64,000 nt of DNA, from NCBI GenBank assembly GCA_963703325.1, contig OY969805.1:3038001-3102000 (forward strand). The letters run 5' to 3'. Source of the stretch: Aquilonibacter sp963703325 (GTDB lineage: Bacteria; Vulcanimicrobiota; Vulcanimicrobiia; Vulcanimicrobiales; Vulcanimicrobiaceae). A program made the translations under genes and the position numbers. The notes below the pieces were generated by a model. That model ran no database searches and was not told the DNA's origin. It saw nothing but the letters and a program-made list of their open reading frames with translations. Shown here piece after piece: positions 51,292-59,071 of this stretch (positions are counted from its first letter, which is position 1; the number at the start of each line of letters is the position of its first letter).

Positions 51292-51978
51292 ATGCGATTA
51301 CTGATTGTCGTTGCTTTTTTGGTAGCCGCGATGTTCCCGGTGCCGTGCGTCGCAGCCATTGACGTCATCAACGATGTCCACGTCGATTCGTTGAGCACGC
51401 TGACTACCGCGCCGGAAGGTCTTACGGCGGTTGCGCGCGCGTTTGTACGCGAAGGCACCACGCCGACCGCGTTTAACAAATATGTCGGGCATGGCACACC
51501 ATTAGCTTCGGTTTTTCTCGAGGCGGAGCTTCCGAAGGGCTATCGGATCTATAGAGTGCATGAGCCTGACAAGATGTTCGATTACGCAGTGGTCTTGACT
51601 CCACGCCATAATAGTTTTGTTATTTACGGGGCGGGGGGGTACATACAGGGATGGGAGCCGGTAAACCAGCTCCTCCCGAAGATTGAAAAACTTCTCGGTC
51701 CGGCCCTCAAGGGCTATCGGAGGCGGGAAGTGCGAAACAGCGTTGTCTACAGCGCCGAAGGCCAGCCGACGGTCGAGTTACTCGTAACCGAAGGCTCGCC
51801 GTCAGAAACGCTGCAGCAAAATTATAGTGTAAGGATGCTGATATTTCCTCCAGGCGTAACGGTGCTCACGCTCGACGCTCCGTGCGAGTGGTGGACGGTG
51901 ACGCCGCCCCCCGATTGGCGCAAGAGATTGAACCCGCGCGATTGCATCGCTAAATGGACTGCAGTTCCGCGTACTTAG
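51292..51978 (+). CDS. Chimeric paralog of island gene 3 with the secretin's N terminus (island gene 4)
   Basis: A 228-residue protein. The first 35 residues (MRLLIVVAFLVAAMFPVPCV, then AAIDVINDVHVDSLS) match the start of the following secretin gene. From about residue 40 it matches island gene 3 (LPKGYRIYRVHEPDKMFDYA, HNSFVIYGAGG, VRNSVVYSAEGQPTVELLV, LIFPPGVTVLTLDAPCEWWT, LNPRDCIAKWTAVP). The 3' ends of genes 3 and 4 and the bases leading into the next ATG are nearly identical. So the gene arose by tandem duplication of a unit of about 690 bases whose junction lies just after DSLS. Confidence 0.75.
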   Translation: MRLLIVVAFLVAAMFPVPCVAAIDVINDVHVDSLSTLTTAPEGLTAVARAFVREGTTPTAFNKYVGHGTPLASVFLEAELPKGYRIYRVHEPDKMFDYAVVLTPRHNSFVIYGAGGYIQGWEPVNQLLPKIEKLLGPALKGYRRREVRNSVVYSAEGQPTVELLVTEGSPSETLQQNYSVRMLIFPPGVTVLTLDAPCEWWTVTPPPDWRKRLNPRDCIAKWTAVPRT

Positions 51979-51982
51979 CGTC

Positions 51983-53443
51983 ATGCGATTGCTGATGGTC
52001 ACTGCCCTTTTGGCAGCCGCGATGGTCCCGGCACCGAGCGCCGCCGCCGTTGACGTCATCAACGATGTCCACGTCGATTCGTTGAGCGAAGGATACTCGC
52101 GCGTTGTCGTGACCTTCGCCGCAAAAGCGCCAACGGACTGGCAGATGTCCGGCGAGGGAAGTAACGTCCTGATCTTACGGTTCCCAAATGCCTCGGCGAG
52201 CACCCCGGATACTCTCAGAGCACTTGCCGGCGCAAACGCGATCGCATCCGTCCAAGCCACGAATGCGAACGGCGTAACACTCCGCATCTCGCTTACCAGC
52301 GCCGTGCGTGCCGTCGCCGCCGTTTCGGGCAACGTCGTGATCGTGGACGTTGCGCAACCCTCGTCGTTAGCCGGTTCCGCAAGGCCACCCGGTGCGCAAG
52401 CAACTCCCGCAGCAGCGGCAGAGCCACGTGCCTATGAGGTCGTGCAGCTCCACTTTGCCGACGTCGGCGAGGTTGCGGGACTCCTTGTCTCAGGGCAACA
52501 AGTGCTGCCGGTCGCGCCGTTTTAACCAACGGGGTCGATCTTCAGTCTTCCCACTTCGGGTGGCGCGCAGGCGACGACAGTAAACAATTTGGCTGCGACG
52601 AGCGCTCAAACGCCGCTCGGGCAGCGCCTGAGCGATGAAGTCGGCATCGACCGCCGCCTCAATGCAATAGTGCTCTCTGGATCTGCTTCACAAATCGCCT
52701 CGATGAAAAGCCTGATCGCCCGGCTCGACATACCCGCTCAGAGCGTGATGTTAGAGTGCAAGGTCGTTGAGCTGAGTGATAATGGCGCACGAGATCTAGG
52801 TTTGAGCCTAGCGCCGAGCCAAGGAGCGCCCATTGTTACAGGTGGCGGTACAATTGGTGGCCCGGCTCCCTCCCTTCCGCAGTACACCGCCGCATTTCAG
52901 GCTAGCCTCTACGCAACAATTCAGAAGGGTGGCGGGAAGGCTTTAGCCTCGCCGAGCGTTCTTGCTACTGACAACATCCCGGCCCAGATTCTTACGGGCG
53001 ACGCACTTCCGATTATCACCACGACCGTGTTCCCCGGCGGCACGGCCGTTACGCAGAGCAGCGTAAATTATGTGGCCGTCGGAGTAAATCTTCAAATACA
53101 ACCGCACATCGATACGGACGGCTTCGTCACAGCAAATATCTTTGCTGAGGTTTCGAGCGTGACATCCTACGTTGCGACGTCACAAGGACAGGTTCCGGAG
53201 ATAAGCCTCAGGCAAATCAGCACATCGGCAACTGTCAAAGACGGCCAGCCATTCATGGTCGGCGGCCTATTCCTGAACGAAGAGATCAATTCGATGTCGA
53301 AGATTCCGATACTCGGAGACCTCCCTATCCTCGGTGGCTTGTTTCGAGTTAGAAATGACTCGTCGTCCGACTCTAATCTGTACGTTGTTATCACGCCACA
53401 TATTATTCGCGATAACATATCCACGCCACCACCTAGTCCGTAG
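51983..53443 (+). pseudogene. Secretin copy 2 interrupted by an in-frame TAA
   Basis: One reading frame carries a whole secretin of 486 residues, apart from TAA at 52523-52525. Before it come a signal (MRLLMVTALLAAAMVPAPSA), an AMIN-type domain (VDVINDVHVDSLSEGYSRVV) and HFADVGEVAGLLVSGQQVL. After it, in the same frame, come PTGSIFSLPTSGG, VGIDRRLNAIVLSGSASQIA, LECKVVELSDNGARDLGLSL, PSVLATDNIPAQILTGDALP, YVAVGVNLQIQPHI, GQPFMVGGLFLNEE and NLYVVITPHII. It is a paralog of the secretin at 30149. One base change (for example CAA to TAA) explains the break. Unless read through, neither half would form a pore. Confidence 0.85.
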
Positions 53444-53564
53444 TGATAGCTCTTGCAACGCCCGCTCCCGTCGATACTCGTTTTCCCCGAAGGTCGATGG
53501 CGAGGCCAATAAGCGTGTTCTCTTTCGAGAATTACCACCGTCAAGCTCGGCTCGGGTTCTGTTT

Positions 53565-53909
53565 GTGTCGCAGTTTGATGCCGTTCCAACGCCGAGTGTC
53601 GAAGACGTCACGAGATGGCTTCAACTTCGATCTGCCCGACGGACGATTATCGTCGAAGCTCCTTTGATCTCGGCATCCGAGGGGGTCGACCTGGCATACT
53701 ACCAGCGACGTTTTTACGGTGTTTTAGGTCAGGTCTCTTCGAAGACCGGCACGGTTATCGTCTTGCTGCGTCCGCCCGTGCACAATGAAGAGTACACGCA
53801 AGCAGATGGCCTGCACCCAAACGAGCGCGGCGAGGGGTACATCGCCGACGCCTTAGAGCCGGCCTTGCGAGCGATGCACCTTTGCGGCAGCGCCCAACCA
53901 GATTCGTAG
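53565..53909 (+). CDS. Possible C-terminal fragment of an SGNH-type hydrolase
   Basis: The frame encodes about 114 residues from GTG 53565, with RTIIVEAPLISASEGVDLAY, GTVIVLLRPPVHNEEYTQ and DGLHPNERGEGYIADALEPA. The D-G-L-H-P-N motif is the catalytic Asp-His block at the end of SGNH/GDSL esterases. The same frame is open upstream to 53334, but there it overlaps the secretin, and no catalytic Ser block (GDS) is found, so this is probably a remnant. The start codon is uncertain. Confidence 0.4.
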   Translation: MSQFDAVPTPSVEDVTRWLQLRSARRTIIVEAPLISASEGVDLAYYQRRFYGVLGQVSSKTGTVIVLLRPPVHNEEYTQADGLHPNERGEGYIADALEPALRAMHLCGSAQPDS

Positions 53910-53959
53910 AAGGAACGCCCCGAAGGAAACCGACACCCGCGGCGCAGAGTGACATTGGT

Positions 53960-54370
53960 GTGACCATACTTTTGCTCAGCATCTGTCTCGGTTTCGTTTC
54001 GGGTCTGCGCACGTTTACGCCGCTTGCAGCAATCTTGCTTCGGCGCGGAAGCGTATGGGGTATCGTGCTTGCAGTTGCCGCCGTCGCCGAATACGTCGTG
54101 GACGCAATGCCCAACACGCCGCCGCGCACGGGAGCGGTCGGTCTCACGGCGCGCGTCATCAGCGGAGCATTGGTAGGCTGGCTGATCGCGACGTTGCACG
54201 GCGGTCCGGGAATCGCCGGCGCCGGCGTGGGGATCATCGGCGCAGTGATCGGGACGTACGCGGGCTATGCTGCGCGTTGCGAGGCTATCAAACGCATGGG
54301 CAACTATCCGGCGGCAATAACCGGCGACCTCGTCGCCATCGGCCTCGCCGCACTTACCGTAACGCGCTAG
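53960..54370 (+). CDS. DUF4126-like membrane protein
   Basis: A 136-residue, very hydrophobic protein from GTG 53960: VTILLLSICLGFVSGLRTFT, PLAAILLRRGSVW, YVVDAMPNTPPRTGAVGLTA, SGALVGWLIATLHGGPGIAG and TYAGYAARCEA. The GLRTFTP and D-x-x-P-x-TPPR motifs match DUF4126-type membrane proteins, which have four to five helices and unknown function. An in-frame ATG at 53882 would add a charged non-membrane tail and is unlikely. Confidence 0.75.
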   Translation: MTILLLSICLGFVSGLRTFTPLAAILLRRGSVWGIVLAVAAVAEYVVDAMPNTPPRTGAVGLTARVISGALVGWLIATLHGGPGIAGAGVGIIGAVIGTYAGYAARCEAIKRMGNYPAAITGDLVAIGLAALTVTR

Positions 54371-54376
54371 CGTCTG

Positions 54377-54796
54377 TCAGCGTTTGCCTGATTCAATCTC
54401 TTCCTTGAGACGGTGGAGCAGCTGAACGCACGTTCGTGCCGCAATATGTTGTCCGATCAAGAAATCGAAGACTTGGCCGAACGCGCCGAACGGCGGAACG
54501 TACGCGATACTAAATTGTAGTTCCGTGCCCTGCGGGGCGTGTGGCCGCACGGTCAGCAGCGCACGTCCGTCAGGCAGAAACGCGGACCGCGGATGCCACG
54601 AGAATTCGAGCGCATCGTGACGACGCACGCTGTCGGTGAAGTCATCGGTGACGAGCACCGAGAGGTTGGTGGGAACGACGAGTTCGTCGAGACGGCCACG
54701 TGCCTGGGCACCGCGCAGAAATTCTCCGGCGCGATCGATCGCGTCCGAGAAGGCGCAGTTTGCAAAGACGTCTTTTCTAATGATTCGCTCGCCCAT
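54377..54796 (-). CDS. SRPBCC-fold protein, coenzyme Q-binding/ligand-binding-like
   Basis: A 139-residue protein beginning MGERIIRKDVFANCAFSDAI. The pattern of a strand, helix (AIDRAGEFLRGAQARGRLDE), a beta sheet (ALLTVRPHAPQGTELQFSIA) and a long C-terminal helix (FGQVFDFLIGQHIAARTCVQ, LLHRLKEEIE) is that of polyketide-cyclase/SRPBCC proteins. No catalytic residue can be named. ATG 54796 lies four bases after the alpha/beta hydrolase stop, so both form an operon. Confidence 0.65.
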   Translation of the reverse strand: MGERIIRKDVFANCAFSDAIDRAGEFLRGAQARGRLDELVVPTNLSVLVTDDFTDSVRRHDALEFSWHPRSAFLPDGRALLTVRPHAPQGTELQFSIAYVPPFGAFGQVFDFLIGQHIAARTCVQLLHRLKEEIESGKR

Positions 54797-54800
54797 CACT

Positions 54801-55583
54801 TCACGTTCCGACACCATTCGATCCTATCGTGCCTTCCGGTCGCTCCGGTATAGTGAAATGCACGACGCGCTCGACCACTGCGGGGTCTTTGAGGATGCGC
54901 ATGTGTCCTAAACCGTCGACGGTGAGAAACTCGCTCCCGCGCCAGGCGGCGGCGACCCGTCGCGCGCCTTCGATCTTGCAGGTGCGGTCGTCTTCTGAAT
55001 GGACGATCAGTGCCGGCACGTCGAACGCCGACGCCGTCTCCGGGAGCACCAGAGACGCCACGTCCACACCGCGGGTGCGCAGCGTGTCGATAAGGTGCTC
55101 GGCGTCGACGCCTTCTTCTTGCGCAAACCAGCGCACGTAGCGCTCCCATCGCTCGGGCGTCGCAATGAGCGCGACGCGCTCGACGCGCAAGCCGCCCCGC
55201 ATCGCAATCGCAATCGACGGACAGCCGCCGGAATGGCCGACAGCCCCGGCCAGCGGGCCGATCTTCGCGCCCACTTCTGCAATCGCCGCACCACAATCGA
55301 GCGGCGACGCGGTGACGCCGCCGCTTTCACCGTGTGCCGGAAGATCGACGCTCACCACGCGCGCACCGCGCGCGACCAGCGGCGCGACAAAAGCATCCAT
55401 CTGCGCGTGCGATCCTTCCCATCCGTGCACCAACAAGACCGCCGGTCCCGAACCAATGGTCCAATATGCGATCGAGCCGCACCGCGTCTCGAGCGTTTCC
55501 CGCGCGTCCCACGGCACGGTTGATTCGGCCGGCTCGCCACGCGACGGCGTGAGGAGGGCGTCGGCGATGCGTTCGAGTTCCAT
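54801..55583 (-). CDS. Alpha/beta hydrolase
   Basis: A 260-residue alpha/beta-fold hydrolase: oxyanion region VLLVHGWEGSHAQMDAFVAP, DLPAHGESGG, nucleophile elbow GAVGHSGGCPSIAIAM (GHSGG), acid in VPALIVHSEDDRTCKIEGAR and catalytic His in LTVDGLGHMRILKDP. All triad residues are in place. There is no signal peptide. The substrate is unknown (esterase, lactonase or similar). It is followed four bases later by the SRPBCC-like gene. Confidence 0.88.
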   Translation of the reverse strand: MELERIADALLTPSRGEPAESTVPWDARETLETRCGSIAYWTIGSGPAVLLVHGWEGSHAQMDAFVAPLVARGARVVSVDLPAHGESGGVTASPLDCGAAIAEVGAKIGPLAGAVGHSGGCPSIAIAMRGGLRVERVALIATPERWERYVRWFAQEEGVDAEHLIDTLRTRGVDVASLVLPETASAFDVPALIVHSEDDRTCKIEGARRVAAAWRGSEFLTVDGLGHMRILKDPAVVERVVHFTIPERPEGTIGSNGVGT

Positions 55584-55624
55584 CTCAGCCCCAGACCATT
55601 TTTCAATGGCCCTGGTTGCGCCCG

Positions 55625-56320
55625 CTAACGGTCACCGCGCGCCGCTTTGCGCTCTCCCGACGACGGAGCGCCGCAGAGCAGCATGTGCACGCCGACGGCG
55701 AGTGCGGCGCCGATGAGCGGTCCGGCAACGTAGATCCAGATGTTCGAAAATTCGCCGCTGAGTATCTGGGCCGCGATCGTGCGTGCCGGATTCATCGATG
55801 CGCCGCTGATCGGACCGGCAACGAAACCGCAGGCCGCAACCATAAACCCGACCGCAACGGCTGCCTGTTGACCGACGACGGGCTTTTCTTGCGCCGTCAT
55901 CAGGATCGTGAGCATCAACGCAAAGGTCGCGACGACCTCGGCCGCCGTCGCCTCGGCCGAAGTGAAGTGCGGCCCCGGATGACTCGCTCCAAGCGCGAGC
56001 GCCGCGCGGCCGGCTAACGCCAACCACAGCGCCGCCGCAACGAATGCCCCAACGAATTGTGCGCCGATATACGCAAGCGCGATGGGAATCGGAAAGACCC
56101 GGCGCAAGACGAATCCGATCGTGACCGCCGGATCGGCATGCGCGCCGGATGTTTCCGAAAAGATATAGATGACGGCCGACGTTACCAGTCCGCGTGCCAG
56201 CCATCGCGAGGCGTAGTCGATGTTGCCTTGCGTGTAGTAAAAGACATCGACGCCGATGGCCGTAGCCGTGATGAAGAATGTGCCCAGAGCCTCCGCGCCA
56301 AGCTTGCGCGCAATCGGCAC
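55625..56320 (-). CDS. MIP/aquaporin-family channel with DPA in place of the first NPA
   Basis: A 231-residue six-helix channel. The second pore motif is normal (ISGASMNPARTI) but the first reads SGAHADPAVTI, with Asp at residue 63 in place of the usual Asn. In aquaporins this Asn caps the pore helix and coordinates water. Asp would add a negative charge in the centre and could change selectivity. The rest, EALGTFFITATAIG and AAVAVGFMVAACGFVAGPIS, is typical. The gene is three bases after the hemerythrin stop... reading on the minus strand it precedes the hemerythrin, so both are co-transcribed in the order aquaporin after hemerythrin only if transcription enters from 56812. Distinct from the arsenic-cluster channel at 18547. 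Confidence 0.88.
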   Translation of the reverse strand: MPIARKLGAEALGTFFITATAIGVDVFYYTQGNIDYASRWLARGLVTSAVIYIFSETSGAHADPAVTIGFVLRRVFPIPIALAYIGAQFVGAFVAAALWLALAGRAALALGASHPGPHFTSAEATAAEVVATFALMLTILMTAQEKPVVGQQAAVAVGFMVAACGFVAGPISGASMNPARTIAAQILSGEFSNIWIYVAGPLIGAALAVGVHMLLCGAPSSGERKAARGDR

Positions 56321-56323
56321 GAA

Positions 56324-56812
56324 TTACCGGCGGGTCTTGGCTTTCGATGCGGTGATCGTGCCGCGCACGGATTTCTTGCGCGCCTTGGCTTTTTCCCAAG
56401 CGTCGCCGATGGCTTCGAGTTCGTCGTTGTCGAGATACTCGCGCGCGATGCCGAAGACCGTCGACTCTTCTTCTTTCACGTGGTGCGCGACGTTTTCGCC
56501 CAACACTTGCAACTCCGCCTTGAATTTCTCGTCGGGCTTGCGCCCGGAGTTGAGCATGTCCATTAACGATCTCGCCGCGGCATGTTCGGTATAGGCCTCG
56601 AACATATCGACCTTTTCGTCTTGCTCTTCGGCGCGGCTACGAAGTTGCGCGTAAAAAAGCCGCTCTTCGATCGCCAAGTGGGTCGAAAGCTTTTCTTCGA
56701 TCTCGGTCGCCAGCTCGTGGATCCGGTCGTCGTCGGGATCGCACTTTTTGGCCTGGTCAAAAAGGGCTGAGACTTCACGGTGTTCTTGCTTGATGATATC
56801 TAAAACGTTCAT
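56324..56812 (-). CDS. Hemerythrin HHE-domain protein with basic tail
   Basis: A 162-residue protein with HHE-type helices: IIKQEHREVSALFDQA, ELATEIEEKLSTHLAIEERL, FEAYTEHAAARSLMDML and LGENVAHHVKEEESTVFGIA, supplying the His and Glu set of a di-iron site. It ends in a basic tail (KAKARKKSVRGTITASKAKT), unusual for hemerythrins and suggestive of nucleic-acid or membrane contact. It is upstream in the transcript of the MIP channel gene (three-base gap). Related to the protein at 2736-3200 but not its close copy. Confidence 0.85.
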   Translation of the reverse strand: MNVLDIIKQEHREVSALFDQAKKCDPDDDRIHELATEIEEKLSTHLAIEERLFYAQLRSRAEEQDEKVDMFEAYTEHAAARSLMDMLNSGRKPDEKFKAELQVLGENVAHHVKEEESTVFGIAREYLDNDELEAIGDAWEKAKARKKSVRGTITASKAKTRR

Positions 56813-56887
56813 GGTTCAAGAGTTCCCGAGCGCTTTGCGGCTAAAACCAGGTTTCGGAAAACCGGAGGCATGGTACAACGGTAGCAA

Positions 56888-57457
56888 GTGAGCAAATCCA
56901 TTAACGCTACCCACTACGATCGCATTCCCGCCTTTCCCGACAGCGAGAAACGGCGTGCGCACGTCGTCAACGCGATCATCGAAACGCCGAAGCGAAGCTG
57001 CCATAAGTACGCGCTGATCCCGGAATACGGCCTGATTGCCTTCCACAGCGTGCTACCGCGCAGGCTCGAATGGCCGTATGACTACGGCTTCGTCCCGCAA
57101 ACGCTCGCACTCGACGGCGATGCGATCGACATCTTGTTGTTGAGCGAGAACGGCTTGTTCCCCGGCTGCCTGATCGAGTCACGCGTCATCGGCGCAATTC
57201 GCGAGACGAAGGACGGCGTTGAAAACGATCGGCTGATCGCCGTGCCGCTCCCGAGCGCGGGCGCGCCGATGCCGACCGATACCTACTTCGATATCACCGA
57301 CGTGCCGCGCAGCGAGGTTGACACGATCAAAGATTTTCTCGTCACGTATTCGAGCGAGCAGGGCCATGCAATTGAGGTCCGGGCTATCGTCGGCGCCGAG
57401 GCGGCACTCACGAGCATCAAACGCTGCATGAAACAGTTCCGCAAGAAGTGCGCCTAG
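56888..57457 (+). CDS. ppa: Inorganic pyrophosphatase, family I
   Basis: A 189-residue soluble pyrophosphatase: VVNAIIETPKRSCHKYAL with the conserved Glu and Lys, RRLEWPYDYGFVPQTL with the Tyr-Gly motif, and the metal-binding signature LDGDAIDILLLSE (D-G-D-x-x-D). Then come GAIRETKDGVENDRLIAVPL with the second Asp-Lys set and VTYSSEQGHAIEVRAIVG. It hydrolyses pyrophosphate from biosynthesis. The start is GTG 56888. It is divergent from the hemerythrin gene and abuts, tail to tail, the GNAT gene at 57458. Confidence 0.92.
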   Translation: MSKSINATHYDRIPAFPDSEKRRAHVVNAIIETPKRSCHKYALIPEYGLIAFHSVLPRRLEWPYDYGFVPQTLALDGDAIDILLLSENGLFPGCLIESRVIGAIRETKDGVENDRLIAVPLPSAGAPMPTDTYFDITDVPRSEVDTIKDFLVTYSSEQGHAIEVRAIVGAEAALTSIKRCMKQFRKKCA

Positions 57458-57925
57458 CTACACCAGCTGCTTCTCCATGAAGTAGCTCGTCTTGATCGCA
57501 GTCGGCGGCAACGATGCGTAGGGTTCGAACGCGCGGCACGGCATGAAGCCGTGACGGCGATAGAATCCGATCGCCGCGGGCTGATGCACACCGGTCTCGA
57601 GCCGCACGACGCGGAGTCCCGCGGTGCGCGCTTCGTCTTCGAGCCGTTCGATGATCACGTCGGCAACGCCGTCGCCGCGGGCTGAGGCGCGCACGTACAT
57701 CCGTTTGATCTCGGCGAACTCATCGAAACAGGCAACGCCGCCGCATCCGACGGCTTTGCCGTCGAGGCGCGCAACGAAAAAGCGAACCGGCGGCTTGAAG
57801 ATCGCGTCGAGGGTGAGGCCGTGGCGCTGCTCGGGCAAATAGGTTCCCGCCAGCTCCGCGTCGAGTTCGTCGATCAGCACGCGCACGTCGTCGCTTGGCG
57901 CATGGACCCGTTCAATTACCGTCAC
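57458..57925 (-). CDS. GNAT acetyltransferase
   Basis: A 155-residue GNAT: VRFFVARLDGKAVGCGGVAC, FAEIKRMYVRASARGDGVAD with acetyl-CoA loop ASARGDGVA, RVVRLETGVHQPAAIGFYRR and HGFMPCRAFEPY. The architecture is that of the small uncharacterised GNATs with EIKRMYV. The substrate is unknown. Its stop is the base after the ppa stop, so the two genes are perfectly tail to tail. Confidence 0.88.
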   Translation of the reverse strand: MTVIERVHAPSDDVRVLIDELDAELAGTYLPEQRHGLTLDAIFKPPVRFFVARLDGKAVGCGGVACFDEFAEIKRMYVRASARGDGVADVIIERLEDEARTAGLRVVRLETGVHQPAAIGFYRRHGFMPCRAFEPYASLPPTAIKTSYFMEKQLV

Positions 57926-57990
57926 CCGCCACTGGTTTGAAAGGGAGGCGCGTTTTCCCGCCGCGAAGGCCGTGGTCGGGAGGTACCTCT

Positions 57991-58548
57991 ATGCGTTCTT
58001 CTGTTCTTGTGCTGCTTTTTGCAGCGATGACGATGGCGGCGACGGTTCCTGCTTCCGCCGATGGCACCAGCGACATGCTCGCCATGGGGCAAGCCTTCGC
58101 GTCGGTGCACTCGTTCCACGCCGACATCACCACGCCGCGGGGAACGATGAGCATGGACGTGGTCCAGCCCGACAAAATCCACATGACGATGAACGGCAAG
58201 ATGCAAATGATCAAGATCGGCACCGACATGTGGGTGGACGCGAACGGGCAGTGGCAGCACATTCCGGCGATGGGCGGCGGGATGATGCAGCGACCCATGG
58301 ACATGGCGCACCACGCGGGCATGCAAGGCAACGGCCCGAGCGATTACCAGATCACCGATCTTGGTCCGGCCATGCTCGACGGTGTGCCGACGCACCGATA
58401 CCACATGGTGGGCAAAACCGGCGATACGGTCGACATGTGGGTTTCGAAGAATCTTCCGCTGCAAGTGCAAGCGACCGGCAAAGACGGCACCGCAACCATC
58501 AAGTACTCGGAATACAACAGCGTCCCCGACATCACGCCCCCGGCGTAG
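57991..58548 (+). CDS. LolA/LppX-like periplasmic protein, Met-rich
   Basis: A 185-residue exported protein with signal MRSSVLVLLFAAMTMAATVP and cleavage near ASA-DG. The fold pattern is LolA-like: FASVHSFHADITTPRGTMSM, DVVQPDKIHMTMNGKMQMIK, TDMWVDANGQWQHIP, then YQITDLGPAMLDGVPTHRYH and VDMWVSKNLPLQVQAT. A Met/His-rich stretch MGGGMMQRPMDMAHHAGMQG lies in the middle and may bind copper or silver, although this is inference. ATG 57991 follows GGGAGG. The longer frame from 57895 is not needed. Confidence 0.82.
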   Translation: MRSSVLVLLFAAMTMAATVPASADGTSDMLAMGQAFASVHSFHADITTPRGTMSMDVVQPDKIHMTMNGKMQMIKIGTDMWVDANGQWQHIPAMGGGMMQRPMDMAHHAGMQGNGPSDYQITDLGPAMLDGVPTHRYHMVGKTGDTVDMWVSKNLPLQVQATGKDGTATIKYSEYNSVPDITPPA

Positions 58549-58553
58549 CGCTT

Positions 58554-58590
58554 CTTGTCATCCCGAGCGTAGCGAAGCGTAGTCGAGGGA
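58554..58590 (+). repeat. Class A repeat
   Basis: A full copy, five bases after the LolA-like stop codon. Confidence 0.9.
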
Positions 58591-58602
58591 CGAGGGATCG
58601 CC

Positions 58603-58830
58603 TCAACTTGTCACCGTGAGAAACGCGGCGACGGCATCGTGGGCGCGTTTCTCGATCTCGCGCGGACTTGGCGGCTCAGCGACACCGAGCAATAAGCTCA
58701 CTTGTAAATCGCCAAACAGCAGTGCCGCGAAAAGCCGGGCGAGCTCAGGCGGGCTACCCTTCAGCACGCCCGATCGCTTCGCTTGGGACATGATGCCGCG
58801 CAAAGCGATGCGCCGCGTTTCCCGCCTACA
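58603..58830 (-). pseudogene. C-terminal fragment of a TetR-family regulator
   Basis: The frame encodes RRIALRGIMSQAKRSGVLKG, then ELARLFAALLFGDLQVSLLL and REIEKRAHDAVAAFL, the ligand-domain end of a TetR regulator. No helix-turn-helix is encoded upstream: the frame runs into the thr leader promoter without recognisable TetR sequence. The N-terminal two thirds have been lost, probably when this junction formed. No start codon with a ribosome site is seen. Confidence 0.65.
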
Positions 58831-58872
58831 ATTCGACCGCCCCGACTCACGGTTAACCCTCGGTAATGCCCC

Positions 58873-58902
58873 TTGACCCGGCTGCCGTCGCCCTGCTATG
58901 AT
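58873..58902 (+). promoter_or_regulatory. Promoter of the thr leader / thrC-thrB operon
   Basis: TTGACC (58873-58878), an 18-base spacer, and TATGAT (58897-58902). The -10 ends nine bases before the leader peptide ATG, so the transcript start is expected within a few bases of it. Confidence 0.75.
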
Positions 58903-58911
58903 CCGCGAACC

Positions 58912-58989
58912 ATGATCTCGGCGTTCGTTTCGACGACCACGACGACCACCACCACCACGACCACTGTCGTTCGGTGCAGGTTGACGTAG
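58912..58989 (+). CDS. thrL: Threonine leader peptide (attenuator)
   Basis: A 25-codon open frame, ATG 58912 to TAG 58987-58989. The peptide is MISAFVS, eleven consecutive Thr, then VVRCRLT: 12 Thr in total, read through ACG, ACC and ACT codons. This is the expected signature of a ribosome-stalling leader that senses charged tRNA-Thr. It lies directly after a promoter and before an intrinsic terminator in front of thrC. The frame is too short to be noticed by ordinary gene callers. Confidence 0.9.
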   Translation: MISAFVSTTTTTTTTTTTVVRCRLT

Positions 58990-59049
58990 GCTAAGCGCTC
59001 GAGATCAAGGACAGCTTACGAAGCCCCGCACCGATTGGTGCGGGGCTTC
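58971..59049 (+). terminator. Attenuator: antiterminator segment and Rho-independent terminator before thrC
   Basis: The hairpin at 59020-59049 pairs GAAGCCCCGCACC with GGTGCGGGGCTTC (13 bp, loop GATT), followed by TTGCATTTGTT. TCGGTGC at 58971-58977, near the end of the leader frame, is perfectly complementary to GCACCGA at 59028-59034 and would break the hairpin. A ribosome finishing the leader covers the first segment and lets the terminator form. One stalled at the Thr codons leaves it free. Confidence 0.85.
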
Positions 59050-59071
59050 TTGCATTTGTTAGGGAGCCAAC

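Noticed and set aside
45746..52525. Stop-codon reassignment (TAG or TAA read as sense)
   Set aside because: Both codons terminate many intact genes in the window, so isolated nonsense changes or errors are more likely.
8855..58590. Class A repeats as a CRISPR array
   Set aside because: Copies are dispersed over 50 kb with genes between them, and no regular spacers or cas genes occur.
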